A stretch of 64,000 nucleotides of DNA. Origin: Trichostrongylus colubriformis (lineage: Eukaryota > Nematoda > Chromadorea > Rhabditida > Trichostrongylidae). The stretch is from positions 35,059,919 to 35,123,918 of the forward strand of contig OZ022257.1 in NCBI GenBank assembly GCA_963978905.1. Direction: 5' to 3'. This document shows, in pieces, positions 54,303 to 64,000 of this stretch (positions within the stretch are counted from its first letter, which is position 1; each line of letters begins with the position of its first letter). The translations under genes and the position numbers were made by a program. A model generated the notes under the pieces. That model ran no database searches. It was not told the origin of the DNA and saw only the letters and a list, made by a program, of their open reading frames with translations.

Positions 54303-54997
54303 TAGGATGTGCCAATAAGGGCGCTCGATCTTTGACAGCTCATGGCGCCCAAGTTGTTTGTGAAAGAGTTAAACCTAGTTGTCATTATTCAGTGTATTTT
54401 CACAAATCACCATGAACCAATTCAGCCGCGAGCAACGTGCGCAAGCCATTAAAAATTATTACAAAAGTCATTCATCGGTTTGAGCAACGTTGCGCGCGCT
54501 CCGCGGAACGTTGCTCCGAAATCGGCAATATGGATGTCGAGAATATGTGGTTTCAGCAGGACGGCCCTACGAGCCACACAGCGCGCGCCACAATGGATCT
54601 TCTGCACGAGCGCTTCGGAGGAAGGGTTACCCACGCGGAAGCGACATCAACTGACCACCGAAATCGTGCGATTTAACCCCACTGCGCTATTTCGTGTGGG
54701 GTTTTTTTTTGAAATCGCAAGTCTACGCAAACCAACCACAAAGCACTGATGACCTCAATGTCAACATATGCCACGCCATCGATGAAATACAGCCCGATTT
54801 GTGCGCCAGAGTCATTGAAAATTGGTCTTCTCGTATGCGCTCCACCAAGCGAAGCCGAGTTGGCCATTTGAACGATGTTGTTTTCCATACATAATGCCTT
54901 CGAATACTCTTTCAAACAAAAAATAAATCATTTATACCTCTCACACAACTTGCTTTATATCATTTTAAAGATCGAGCGCCCTTTTTGGCACACCCTA
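54303..54997 (+). mobile_element. Tc1/mariner-superfamily element, internally deleted
   Basis: TIRs of about 33 bp (TAGGATGTGCCAATAAGGGC at the left, TAGGGTGTGCCAAAAAGGGC as the complement of the right) are flanked by TA. It is about 695 bp and retains only the start and the C-terminal part of a transposase. Confidence 0.8.
54412..54894 (+). pseudogene. Transposase remnant, start fused to C-terminal part
   Basis: 54412-54483 encodes MNQFSREQRAQAIKNYYKSH SSV then stop, the usual beginning of this transposase type. The C-terminal part starts near 54530 (MWFQQDGPTSHTARATMDLL), carrying the second catalytic Asp (QQDG). After a frame change near 54630 it reads SCDLTPLRYFVWGF. The family consensus has Asp where this copy has Arg (PLDYF), so the third catalytic position is lost. 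It ends at about 54894. Confidence 0.72.
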
Positions 54998-55704
54998 TAC
55001 AAGTAAAAGCTAGATTTAACGATGTTGACGAGGTGAAGTGGCATTCTTTCACATGAGCCTACATAGTTGTTAGATAGCTGATGCAAGCGGTATGAGGAGT
55101 ATTGCTGTGGTTTGGATTGCTTTGATTGTATGATTTGGAGCACCCTGCGACAACAGCGCCATGGCGCAAACCTCGATGGAATGCGGCCGCCATGCATATT
55201 CCATGCTTTACGTGTACAGTTATCTCGACTCTTATTACGATACAGCTGCTCACTCAAAGACAGTGGTAGGGGTGATTCGGGAAAGCTGGCACGTCAAGCA
55301 CCACTTCATTTCGATCAATACGGCTCTAATATGGTACGATAAGTATCGTTCTGCTATCATGCTCATCACTCTACACCTCAGTCATCCATAGGCGAAGTCA
55401 ACACTAGGAGCCGGACCAGGACAAAAAAGGCGGCTGGAGCTGAAAAGGCCGCCTCCGCCACAGCTCAAGGGTGCTTTTTCCGAAAATATTTCCCGCACAT
55501 AGGCTTCCTAGACTCCTATTTTTCAAGTGAATATCTTCTTTTAGGGATTCCTTATCACCCACGTTACGCTATCACTGCCTTAGAACTTGAATAAGAAATT
55601 GTCACTTTTATTTTCATGGTTAAACATGGGAGCCTCACCAGGATCGAGTCTAGGGGTTTTCCAGAAATTATCGTGTCGATCAATAACCGTAGCATTGCTG
55701 TTTA

Positions 55705-55828
55705 CAGTCCAGTTCCCGTAGGCTGACGGGGCGTGGCCCACAGAGTTGGGTGAGAGTGTGTGGCGGGGTGAGAGAGATCGATACAAGTCCGTAGGCCTCG
55801 CCCTGCCAGCCGTAATTGAAATGGACTG
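55705..55828. mobile_element. CAGTCCATTTCCCG-ended MITE, copy 2
   Basis: CAGTCCAGTTCCCGTAGGCT at the left, GAAATGGACTG at the right, and a shared GTGTGTGGCGGGGTGAGAGA core. Confidence 0.62.
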
Positions 55829-56100
55829 TACATAATGTTAGGTGCCATCATCGTTGACGGCCAAACACTTCTAACCGAACCAAAAATTCGATCAAACAGG
55901 GTGATCGTTGGGATCCTCTGGTGATTTTAGGAATATCACATCCTTCTTACTTTTCAACCCGAAATACCACTTCCATCACGATCAACCCATGCTTGATCCT
56001 GAGCCTCACTGTCCTTAACTGTGGATATCTAGGTTTGCCTCATTTTTCATTCGTTGTATGACTTCATGATGTTCATTTTACCTCTACTTTGATACATATA

Positions 56101-56271
56101 GTCCATCTCCCGAAAACTGATTGGGCGTGTCCTTCGAACTTGGGTGAATGGCGAGAGTGAGAGTACATGGCGAGAGTGAGAGTGTGTGGCGGGGTGAGAG
56201 AATTGAGAGAGTTTGATACACGTTTATACAAGTCCGTAGGACACGCCTACTCAGTTTTTGGGAAATGGACT
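56101..56271. mobile_element. CAGTCCATTTCCCG-ended MITE, copy 3
   Basis: GTCCATCTCCCGAAAACTGA at the left and TTTTTGGGAAATGGACT at the right. An internal 20-bp unit (GGCGAGAGTGAGAGT) is duplicated, making it longer than copy 2. Confidence 0.62.
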
Positions 56272-56820
56272 GTATATTGTATGCTGAAGACACTTATAAT
56301 GTGGTTTCAATCGTTATCTCGGCTTCGCAATAGAAGCTAAATAAACAGCCCCCTACTTTTCATGTCCTACCTTCCCTCACTACAACTTTCAAAGTGACTA
56401 CCAGGGAGAGAAGTGAGACACTGATCTTCCAGAGCTAGCCTGGCGATCGACATTCTTTAAAAATGTTTTTTTCGAATTGGTTCGGATTCAAATTGTTTTC
56501 GCGGTGAATCACACCTTCGTGTTCGAAAATCCGTGCGTGAGCACTCGTCTGCCTGCCTGCTCCTTCACATACCCGCCCTTCCGCCCTTCCTCTACCGAAC
56601 CACTACATTTGTGAAACGAATGAAAATATTATGGGAATGGAACTCGTAATGAAGCGTAGCCGTCCAACTTCTGCGCTGCTAGGCGTAGGACACCATGAAC
56701 AAAGTCCTGACAAATGCTTTTATTTCTGCACGAATCACATTTGCCAGTTTATTTTATCGGAGAGTGCGGTGTTCAGCAACTACATATCATTCTATCTTGC
56801 AGCTTATCGATGCCCCTAGG

Positions 56821-56995
56821 TGTTGATTCCTGAGGTAACAAAGAGCATGACTTGGAGGCACAACTCGGACATCTCGAGAACTATTAACGTTATCGAGCTT
56901 GCACAAAAGAACCCCACCATCCTGACTTTGGATGAGCTCAAAGAGAAGATTTTTATCGACGATCCTATGTGGCTAAAAACTTGTATCTGAAGGTA
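56821..56995 (+). pseudogene. Candidate exon ending in a likely one-base deletion
   Basis: The segment follows a CCCCTAG acceptor and is open in one frame only. It reads VLIPEVTKSMTWRHNSDISR, then about 37 residues to DDPMWLKTCI and a TGA, just before a GTAATG donor. If the A-run in CTAAAAACTTG had one more A, the frame would continue through the donor, so the stop may come from a homopolymer deletion or a base-call error. The family is not recognised. Confidence 0.3.
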
Positions 56996-57650
56996 ATGCA
57001 AACTGCAGATCGCGATTACTCACACTTCGAGTGAAATCTTAAAAGCGGATGGATCACCAAAGTTGCTCAAAGCTGGTTCTTAGAGGTAGTTTGACCCCCT
57101 GAATAGCAACGCTACACTCTCTCGATGCGGAACGGTCTGGCACCGGCGCCACAAAAACTTTAAGGTAAATCTCACTTGGAGCCGACGCACATGGCGCAGG
57201 CGTTAGGCGATTTTACGGTAAAGGCCACCCCAGTGTTTTACTGGACAAGCCATCTCGGTTACAAATTTTTAACCAAATCAGAATGTTTTCTGGAAATACC
57301 TCTTCCACCACGACATGTTTCGGAATAGTGAGGAATGATGATTTTCCAGTTATCTGTCTGAGGTACTCTTTCCACTTGCCCTTACGACCGTGTCGAAGTG
57401 GGTTCAGTTCTGTGATGTGTCACCGTTGCGCCACAATACGGGTGCAATCCACAGTTACGGAAGGATCTATGGTTTACGGAAAGTATTGCTTGACGTGGCT
57501 TTTGATTTCTGATGTGCGATAGCTGTCACTGTGTACCTCATGAAATTTCACCTGTCATGGACCTTGATAGTGTAAGATTGAATTAGCCAGTCGCCTTCCG
57601 TATGTGTCAGGAGCGTCACTGTTAACTAGTGTTTATGGTCTTGCTTTCAG

Positions 57651-57946
57651 TTTGGCATTATCTGCTATGATATTCTGAGGGTAAGTCTAATTCTTGGTTT
57701 TCAGGAAGATTCTTGCATTTTCAAAGGGGAATATGCAATGGTAAGTTGCAAGACTAAAATATGTGAGCTTGAACCAAACCAGAATTCGCGTGTGTCTCAG
57801 GCAAGCCGCCCCACCTGATTAAGATCGAGATCAAAAAGCAGAGCCCTACCTGTTTTGTGATCACATTTCTTTCGGGTTAGATTTGGGTCGACGAAGAGAT
57901 TCTAGGGACGAAGAAATCCAGCCAGTTCTTCGAGAAATTTTTAAAG
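57651..57946 (+). pseudogene. Two candidate exons, the second with an internal stop
   Basis: 57651-57740 lies between TTTCAG and GTAAGT and is open in one frame (FGIICYDILR ... EDSCIFKGEYAM). 57801-57946 lies between CTCAG and GTGAGA and reads KPPHLIKIEIKKQSPTCFVI, TFLSG, TAG, IWVDEEILGTKKSSQFFEKF in one continuous frame. The in-frame TAG and incompatible phase with the preceding exon suggest a decayed gene. I cannot assign a family. Confidence 0.28.
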
Positions 57947-59156
57947 GTGAGAGCAAAAACTCAGAAGCTAATAGGTGGTCGTAGTTGAACGCTGTACTGT
58001 ATCTAGCTTGCTTAGTCAAGAACTAAGCACTGGAACTCAGACATGACCGGATTCTATTCCTGGTTCACTTTGTGCGCATTACGCCACCGAAATCCCGTGC
58101 TTTGTTGCTCTTCTCAGCTCCGGGATGCATTTCATTTTTATCCTCTCCTATTGTAACAATATATTTTTTGCACGGATGTATTTTTTCACCAATTAAACAT
58201 TTATTTGAAGGTGCAATAAAATAACATTTCAAATAAACAATACTGAATGTAGCAATAGTAACGGTTCGAGGATTTTAAGAAAACGGAAACAACAGGCAGC
58301 TAATCGCATTCTCAAGCCAGGTAAGAGCTTAAGAAACTCCTAACGTGGTATGGACACGGCCATCTTTTCAAAAATGATCAGTGACATATGTGTCACTCTT
58401 CATTGTTCATTGTGTCACTGTAAGCGTAGGTTGTACCGAAGGTTTTGTAGCATTTTTTTTTCGACTCCGGGCTCTGACAAGGGAAGGTATTTTACTTCCC
58501 ATGAAACTTCGAAATGAGACCGGGAGGGGGGGGGGATCGATAGAGCTTCGAACGCTGATTATAACTGTGAAAACCAAAATTGTCAAATGGCATCCTGAAG
58601 CAAGTTACGAGGGGTCAAATTTTGCCTGTATTACCTCATTGGTGAGGCACTTTGCCATCAGACGGTTTGTCGAAATGGCCATTTGCAATGAGACACATAC
58701 CACTGTACACGCTTTTAAATGCTGATCTCAAATCTGTATTTAGAATCTGTCGAACAATTACCTGAATGAAGTTATGAAAATTTTTTTTGAAAAAAGAAAC
58801 CATTTTATGGTATGTTTGGAAGCCCATAGCGCACGAGCCATACGTTTTCACGCAAAACCTGTGTGATTTTCGTGTTCAGGGGATCAAATTACCCCAGGAG
58901 CAAGTTTTCAGCCAATTCGAGAAGCTGGCCAAATCTCGGAAAAATTGATGGGCTATTGGCTGGAAACCCATTTAACAAAGGAGTAGTCGTTGACCCTTGC
59001 CCAGCAAATGCTCTTATTTGGCGCTTATTACGTGCCTTCAGTGTGATGGGCAAGACTTAACCCCTGACCACCCCTAATTTTCCAAAGTTGGGCCAAAAAT
59101 TGGATCCGGCCGGAAATTTGCGCAGAGGGGTAATTCGACCCCCAACGCGCGAATAT

Positions 59157-59438
59157 TGCCCTTCGGGAAGCAGTAACTGTGCCGTCCGGACGCCGGAGAC
59201 CAGTCATTTTGGTCTTATAACTGGCGAAGCCTCGGCGGGCGTTGCGAATGCTCCTCCCAGCCTCTGCTGCTTCAGCCAGCACTGCTGCTCTTCTCTCCTT
59301 GAGATCTTCTTTTATCGCCTCTCTGCATCGCTTCGCAAGTTCGGACGTCAGTTGGTAATCACCTGCGGCTCGTGCGGCTCCACGTTGGCGTATCAGCTCG
59401 AGAGTTTCCGAAGAGAGACGCCTCTTTGTGACTTTCAA
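59157..59438 (-). pseudogene. Linker between endonuclease and reverse transcriptase of the RTE LINE
   Basis: RRLSSETLELIRQRGAARAA, a helical basic segment, ends RRPDGTVTASRRA exactly at the target-site duplication. The protein continues on the opposite strand at about 60919. Confidence 0.7.
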
Positions 59439-59522
59439 ACTCTCTGCCCTCCTGGCACAATCGTGAAGATGCTCAACGAGCCGGTTGTACTCGTCGTCGA
59501 TGTTTTCGATAACGAAATCCTC

Positions 59523-60340
59523 CTATACACCAGCGAAAGAAACGAAGTGTTCCCAGTTGATGACTGTCTTGGGTCTTCGCTCCTTGAATTTCGCTCCTCT
59601 CTCCACGTATGGAAAAGAGGAATTTCGCGCGGATGAGCGATGGTCTGATCCCGTATAGAACTTCGGAACAACAGCGAGATCCGTCAGGCAAAACCTTCGA
59701 TTGGAGATGACGTGATCGATCTCATTATGGAATTGTCCACTGGGTGACTCCCAAGTCCATCGCAGATGAGAGGGCTTCTGGAACTGTGAGTTACCATGGA
59801 TGGAGTTGATCGACATAATAAACTCAGATAGCCTTTCACCCTGCTCATTCCATTCCGTTCCGTGAGTCCCGATGTGAAGCTCAATGTCCGTTCTCTAAGG
59901 CCGATCTTGGCGTTGAAGTCGCCGACGATGACCTTGAAGAAGGTGTGGTCTTCCTTGTAGAACTTCTCCAATTCCACATAAAAAGCTTCGAGCTTGTCCT
60001 CGTCGTAGCTTGATGTTGGTGCGTAGGCGACGAAGATGGTCAAAGCCGGGATTGAACCGCATCTTTTCAATCGCAAACGTCCGATTCGGGTTGTCAGATT
60101 TTCGTACGAATCGATGTTCATGGCCAAGTGCGTGTTGACGAGAACGCCCCCACCGCCAACGCCTCTCCTGTCGCATGTTCCGAAGAACAGTTCTTCACCA
60201 GTCTCGTACACGGCGTGTAGCGGGCGATGCCTCCTCGTCAGTCCGATGACGTCGTACTTGATCTTCCTGGCTTGCATCATCAGATCTTCGATACTCGCTT
60301 CCGATGCAAGAGTTCGTGCGTTGTAAGTACAGATCGCCAT
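59523..60340 (-). pseudogene. APE-type endonuclease domain of the RTE LINE
   Basis: Starts MAICTYNARTLASEA (Asn motif). The expected Glu motif region reads YDVIGLTRRHRPLHAV, apparently lacking the catalytic Glu found in TETR-type motifs. The central part is intact (GSIPALTIFVAYAPTSSYDE; FKVIVGDFNAKIG, the GDFN motif). After a one-base frameshift near 59890 it continues from MSINSIHGNSQFQKPSHLRW to FHNEIDHVISNRR and GSDHR (the SDH motif). An enzyme of this type nicks target DNA to prime reverse transcription. Confidence 0.8.
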
Positions 60341-60914
60341 CTTAGTCCTTCTCGATTTGGGCAGCCTGTTGTAGCCCTGAGATTCTAGCAGCCTCTCCCG
60401 AGCGGTCCTACCCGACGCTGCCGTATTGGGGGCTCCCTGAGGTTCAGGGGAATGAGGCCCATTTTGGTGCTGTTTTCAGCAAGATGGGAACCCACGAGTA
60501 GCTTGCCGGGCTCTGTTGTGGGGGCTAGGTATACTCCGGGTAGTTAGCCAGGCTATCCCGAAGTGGACATGGGGTTTATTTGTTGGAGGCGACCCCGGAC
60601 CCCCTCCCATGTACCTCCCAGTCGTTAGAATGCAAGCTTTTGGCTGGACCGAATGCAGGATACCAACTGCCCCATACAGAACGCCCCCACACGTATGCAA
60701 GAAACGTTTGCACGGATACAGAGGGTATGAATTAGCCCAGCGCAGCAGAAACAGGGAGCCCATCCACTGGATCCACCTGCGTCTCAGGGCAGGTACATGG
60801 TGGCTTTTGGTCCGCGATTAGCCCCCTATCCGCCACCTGGGGTCGCGCCACGTAGCCTTGCCACCTAACGGCTCGAGATCCGTCAGCGAGAGAAGTCCCT
60901 CGGTGAAGGAGTTC

Positions 60915-62450
60915 CGTGGGGCAATGGAGAAGGTCATCTACGACTTCTACTCGGATCCCTTCGATAGCCATGTCCAACTGCCTAGGAGCAATCTGAAGCA
61001 GGATGGATATGTCGTACCATCAGTTCTCCCTTGCGAAATCCGACACGCCATTTTGTCGGTGAAGAATGGTACAGCACCCGGCCCCGACAAGATCAGACCG
61101 GAACATTTGAAGAATCTTCCGCCAGTTATCGTCAAAACACTGGCCCGACTCTTCACACGCTACCTGTCGGAATGCAAGGTACCCACATCATGGAAAACTA
61201 GCAGGACTGTGTTGCTGCATAAGAAGGGAGATCCACACGACATCGGCAATTATCTTCCAATCTGCCTGCTGTCTGTAGTCTACAAGCTCTTCACTCGTGT
61301 CATCTTGAATAGGATCGGTGGAACTTTAGACGAAGGACAGCCATGCGAGCAAGCAGGGTTTCGGAGAGGATTCAGTACAATCGATCACATCCACACGGTC
61401 ACTAGACTCATCGAAGTACGCGAGAGTACAAGATGCCGTTATGTCTCACATTCATCGATTTGAAGAAAGCCTTCGACTCCGTTGAGACAGAAGCGGTTAT
61501 CAAAACCCTGGGAAACCAGGGTGTGCCTACTCTGTATATAAGTTCGTGAGCTCTACAGAAACTTCACGACCAGGATCTCGCCATTCTACAAGGAAGTCAT
61601 CATCGACGTGAAAGGGGGGTTCGAGAAGGCGTCACTATCTCGCCTAAACTATTCAACGCTCTTGAGAACGTTATACGTCAACTGGAATGGGAAGGAATGG
61701 GAGTGAAGGTCGATGGCCGACATTTACACCACCTCCGCTTCGCTGATGACATAGTGCTAATAACACCGACAATCCAGCAAGCGGAACGGATGCTAGCCGA
61801 TTTCGACTGCGAGTGTGGAAAGATCGGTCTACAGCTGAACCTGACGAAGACGATGTTCATGAGAAACGGATTGGTACCTGACGCCCCATTCACGCTCAAC
61901 GGCACGAACGTCACCGAATGCTTCAGCTATGTGTACCTAGGTCGGGAAGTCAATATGATGAACGACTTAGCACCAGAGCTGAGCAGGAGGAAAAGAGCGG
62001 CATGGGGAGCCTTCAAGACCATCGAGGGAGTAGTGAAGAAGACGAAGAACATCCGGCTCCGCGCCCATCTCTTCGATCCCGCTGTCCTTCCTGCCCTAAC
62101 ATACGCCTCAGAGACCTGGACTCTACGTAAGCAGGAGGAGTATGCGGTCGGCGTCATCCAACGCGCCATCGAGAGGATGATGCTCGTAGTATCCCGATAC
62201 ACGCAAGTGCAGAGTGGAATCCGGAGTTCCGAACTCCGTCGTCGATCAAAGTTTAGGGACGCCGTCGTATTCGTCAAGGAATCGAAGATTAGATGGGCCG
62301 GACACGTCATGCGATATCGTGATGACCGTTGGACCAGAGCGGTCACCGACTGGATCCCTCGGGACGTCAAACGAACACCTGGACGACCGCCGGCCCGATG
62401 GTAAGACTTCTTCACGAAAGCTCTGCGCGAAAGGAACGAGACGCTACGTG
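60915..62450 (+). pseudogene. Reverse transcriptase of the RTE LINE
   Basis: Plus strand: GTAPGPDKIRPEHLKNLPP (fingers), HKKGDPHDIGNYLPICLLSV, EQAGFRRGFSTIDHIHTV. A frameshift near 61435 moves motif A (TFIDLKKAFDSVE) to another frame and a further shift lies near 61540. The last part, from 61697, holds motif C (LHHLRFADDIVLITP, the FADD box), the thumb (LQLNLTKTMFMRN; YVYLGREVNMMNDL) and the C-terminal region (RWAGHVMRYRDDRWTRAVTD). It is non-functional as written. Confidence 0.85.
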
Positions 62451-62849
62451 TCCCTGGAGCCAGAAAAGTTCACTGGACTGCTTTGGCTCGCGACAGGGAT
62501 GAATGGAGACGTTGCTGGCGCCCGCTCGAGGCTCTCGATGAACAACGGGATGACAGGTGATACAGGTGATACGCGCGAATATCATACAAGGAAACGTTTA
62601 GAAGTGGAAGTAAAGCACTTACTGACAATGAAACATGCTCATGCTGATGACGGAGCGCCTCGCCATTGAGGTGTCACAAGCAAGTCACAGGCAAACTTTG
62701 ACCCCTCGTAACTTGCTTCAGGATGCAATTTGGCCATCTTGGTTTTCACAATTATAATCAGCGTTCGAAGCTCTATCGATCCCTCCGGTCTCATCTTAAA
62801 GTTCCGGAAGTAGAGTACCTTCCCTTGCGAGAGTCGAAAGAGTTAGCGT

Positions 62850-63250
62850 TTGCCTTCGCAAGCAAGTCATTCGACGGATTTTCTCTTGGATTCAAGAGGA
62901 TGGGTAAGGTGAAATCCGAAGGGGCAATGTCTCGAGAGTATGGCGGTGGGGCAGGACATTTCAGCCGAGCTCCGAGCTCGGTGGCTAATCCTCACGCCGT
63001 GGGAGCGGGCGTCGTCATGAAGTAGGATGACCGCGGACCTTCTCCGGCGCTTTTCTCGAACAGCGATATGAGCTGCTGTAGCTGGCGGATGTCTGCGGCA
63101 GCGGTGACTCGCCTTGTACCAGAACCTCGTGGAAAGGCAATCCTTCCGCGTCCCCAAAGTAGCACCGTTCTGGGCGAAATTTGACTTCCATGTCAATCTC
63201 GCCGTTGCTGAAGCTGATGAATCAGCGGCACACGGTCTCGTAGCTCACAC
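62850..63250 (-). pseudogene. Degenerate mariner transposase, C-terminal half
   Basis: In shifting minus-strand frames, SAVILLHDDARSHG corresponds to the HDNARPH catalytic segment, and PPPYSRDIAPSDFTL to the HPPYSPDLAPSDFHLF segment with the final Asp. Frameshifts and a stop lie between them. A 109-aa open frame covers part of it by chance. Confidence 0.65.
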
Positions 63251-64000
63251 ATCCCTTGCCCAATGCAGCGCTGATGGAGGTGCAAGCTTCCTCGCTTTGG
63301 TGCCGCGTGATAGTTTGTCAGAAAGCTTGGATAATGCTCTAAAATATTCTTGAACCGCCCACATATGTCTGGAAGTAAGCAAGAAATATTGAAGTTTTTG
63401 GAAAAATCCTACAGAACTTTTATTACAACCTAATAGACAGGCTTTGCGCTGTTGAAATCCGGTGGTTCGAAATTCGAAGTCGCGTATACGTGGCTGGGGT
63501 TCTGGTGATTGATGACTTCAGTTTGGAATTGGCCCCTCTTGTTTTATATTTTACAAGTGCGAGGAAATGAAAGAAATGAAACCAAAACCGGTAAGTTGGA
63601 AGCTGTAACTGAATCAAGCTTTTTCTTTCACAGCACGAGTGAAATGATAGCTAGGGTCGTTGCAAAATTATAAGTTAAATTGTTCTGACTCTTTCTAGCT
63701 GGTCTTTTGCTGCAAACTATCGTTCGAAGTTCTCAGGAGAGGTTACAAATCTTGAAACTGGCTTTGCTCACAATTTTCAAGGCTAGTCATCCAACAGTCG
63801 GTCGTTTACTAGAAAGGCTGAGTTTAACTTCACTGAGGTAGCTTCCAGTTTATGGACCAGTTACTTACTTGATCAATAGCCATTTTGAGACGATACTATG
63901 TTTGAAAGGAATCAGTAGTTGTGTAGATCTTAATATCATTGGCACACATTGTTCAGTTGATAGTAGAGATACATACAGGCAACTTGAACGTATGAACAGG
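63251..64000. other. Right end of the window, nothing recognised
   Basis: Short ORFs only; no domain, splice-consistent exon series or repeat is identified here. Confidence 0.4.

Larger units (their letters stand above)
59157..62570. mobile_element. RTE-type LINE, 3.4 kb, with 5' half inverted (twin-priming structure)
   Basis: A perfect 12-bp direct repeat ACGCGCGAATAT flanks it (59145-59156 and 62571-62582). Reading the minus strand from about 60914 to 59157 gives a 5' leader, an APE-type endonuclease and the linker ending TASRRA. Reading the plus strand from about 60915 to 62570 gives the reverse transcriptase, starting AMEKVIYDFY, and a short tail GACAGGTGATACAGGTGATA typical of RTE 3' ends. 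The two halves meet tail to head at one codon, sharing a GGGCA motif. The copy appears full length but carries frameshifts. Confidence 0.85.
58463..62846. mobile_element. Inverted-repeat element hosting the RTE insertion
   Basis: CTTTCGACTC..AGGGAAGGTA at 62846 (complement) matches 58463 onward, and the pairing continues through GATCGATAGAGCTTCGAACG and CATCCTGAAGCAAGTTACGA to about 58675 and 62640, i.e. arms of roughly 200 bp. Without the RTE and one target copy the host element is about 0.97 kb. Confidence 0.65.

Overview
The window looks like nuclear DNA of a parasitic nematode, most likely a clade V strongylid such as a hookworm. The evidence is multi-exon genes with GT-AG introns and TTTCAG-type acceptors, a glutathione S-transferase that reads as the nematode sigma-type family, and very dense interspersed repeats (mariner and Tc1-like, palindromic MITEs, RTE-type LINE, Penelope-like element, tRNA-derived SINE-like copies). 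No prokaryotic or organellar gene organisation is present. The species is inferred, not proven.

Only a few kilobases are host coding sequence. (1) 12131-22421 (+): an eight-exon model for a 185-residue secreted, basic-site-rich protein of unknown function. Its exon phases close exactly, including a 13-nt microexon. (2) 32064-36775 (-): the C-terminal third of a CYP4-like cytochrome P450 (I-helix, ExxR, PERF-region and heme-loop exons) with several lesions, so probably a pseudogene or a mis-sequenced gene. (3) 44324-49575 (+): a complete seven-exon glutathione S-transferase of 214 residues. (4) 54072-57946 (+): isolated candidate exons of an unrecognised, possibly decayed gene.

The rest is repeat. 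0.6-1.1 kb: a 230-240 bp tandem repeat. 3.2-8.7 kb: a 5.5 kb inverted-repeat element, bounded by inverted copies of one MITE and filled with 146-bp repeat units. 12.7-15.3 kb: a 1.35 kb near-perfect palindrome abutting a second arm of the 5.5 kb element, both in intron 2 of gene 1. 25.0-26.3 kb: a second 1.35 kb palindrome. 33.6-36.4 kb: a mariner copy in a P450 intron, loaded with nine 146-bp satellite units, a second array and a GC-rich hairpin block. 44.5-47.9 kb: nested elements, including a Penelope-like element with a 12-bp target duplication, in GST intron 1. 50.3-51.7 kb: a palindrome with a MITE at its centre. 54.3-55.0 kb: an internally deleted Tc1/mariner-superfamily element. 58.5-62.9 kb: an RTE-type LINE whose 5' half is inverted relative to its 3' half, with perfect 12-bp flanking repeats, sitting in an inverted-repeat element.

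Genes 1-3 have no evident functional link beyond GST and P450 both belonging to xenobiotic metabolism (phase II and phase I). The clearest shared theme is how far introns have been enlarged by nested palindromic elements. All coordinates were read by eye, so repeat boundaries may be off by a few bases.
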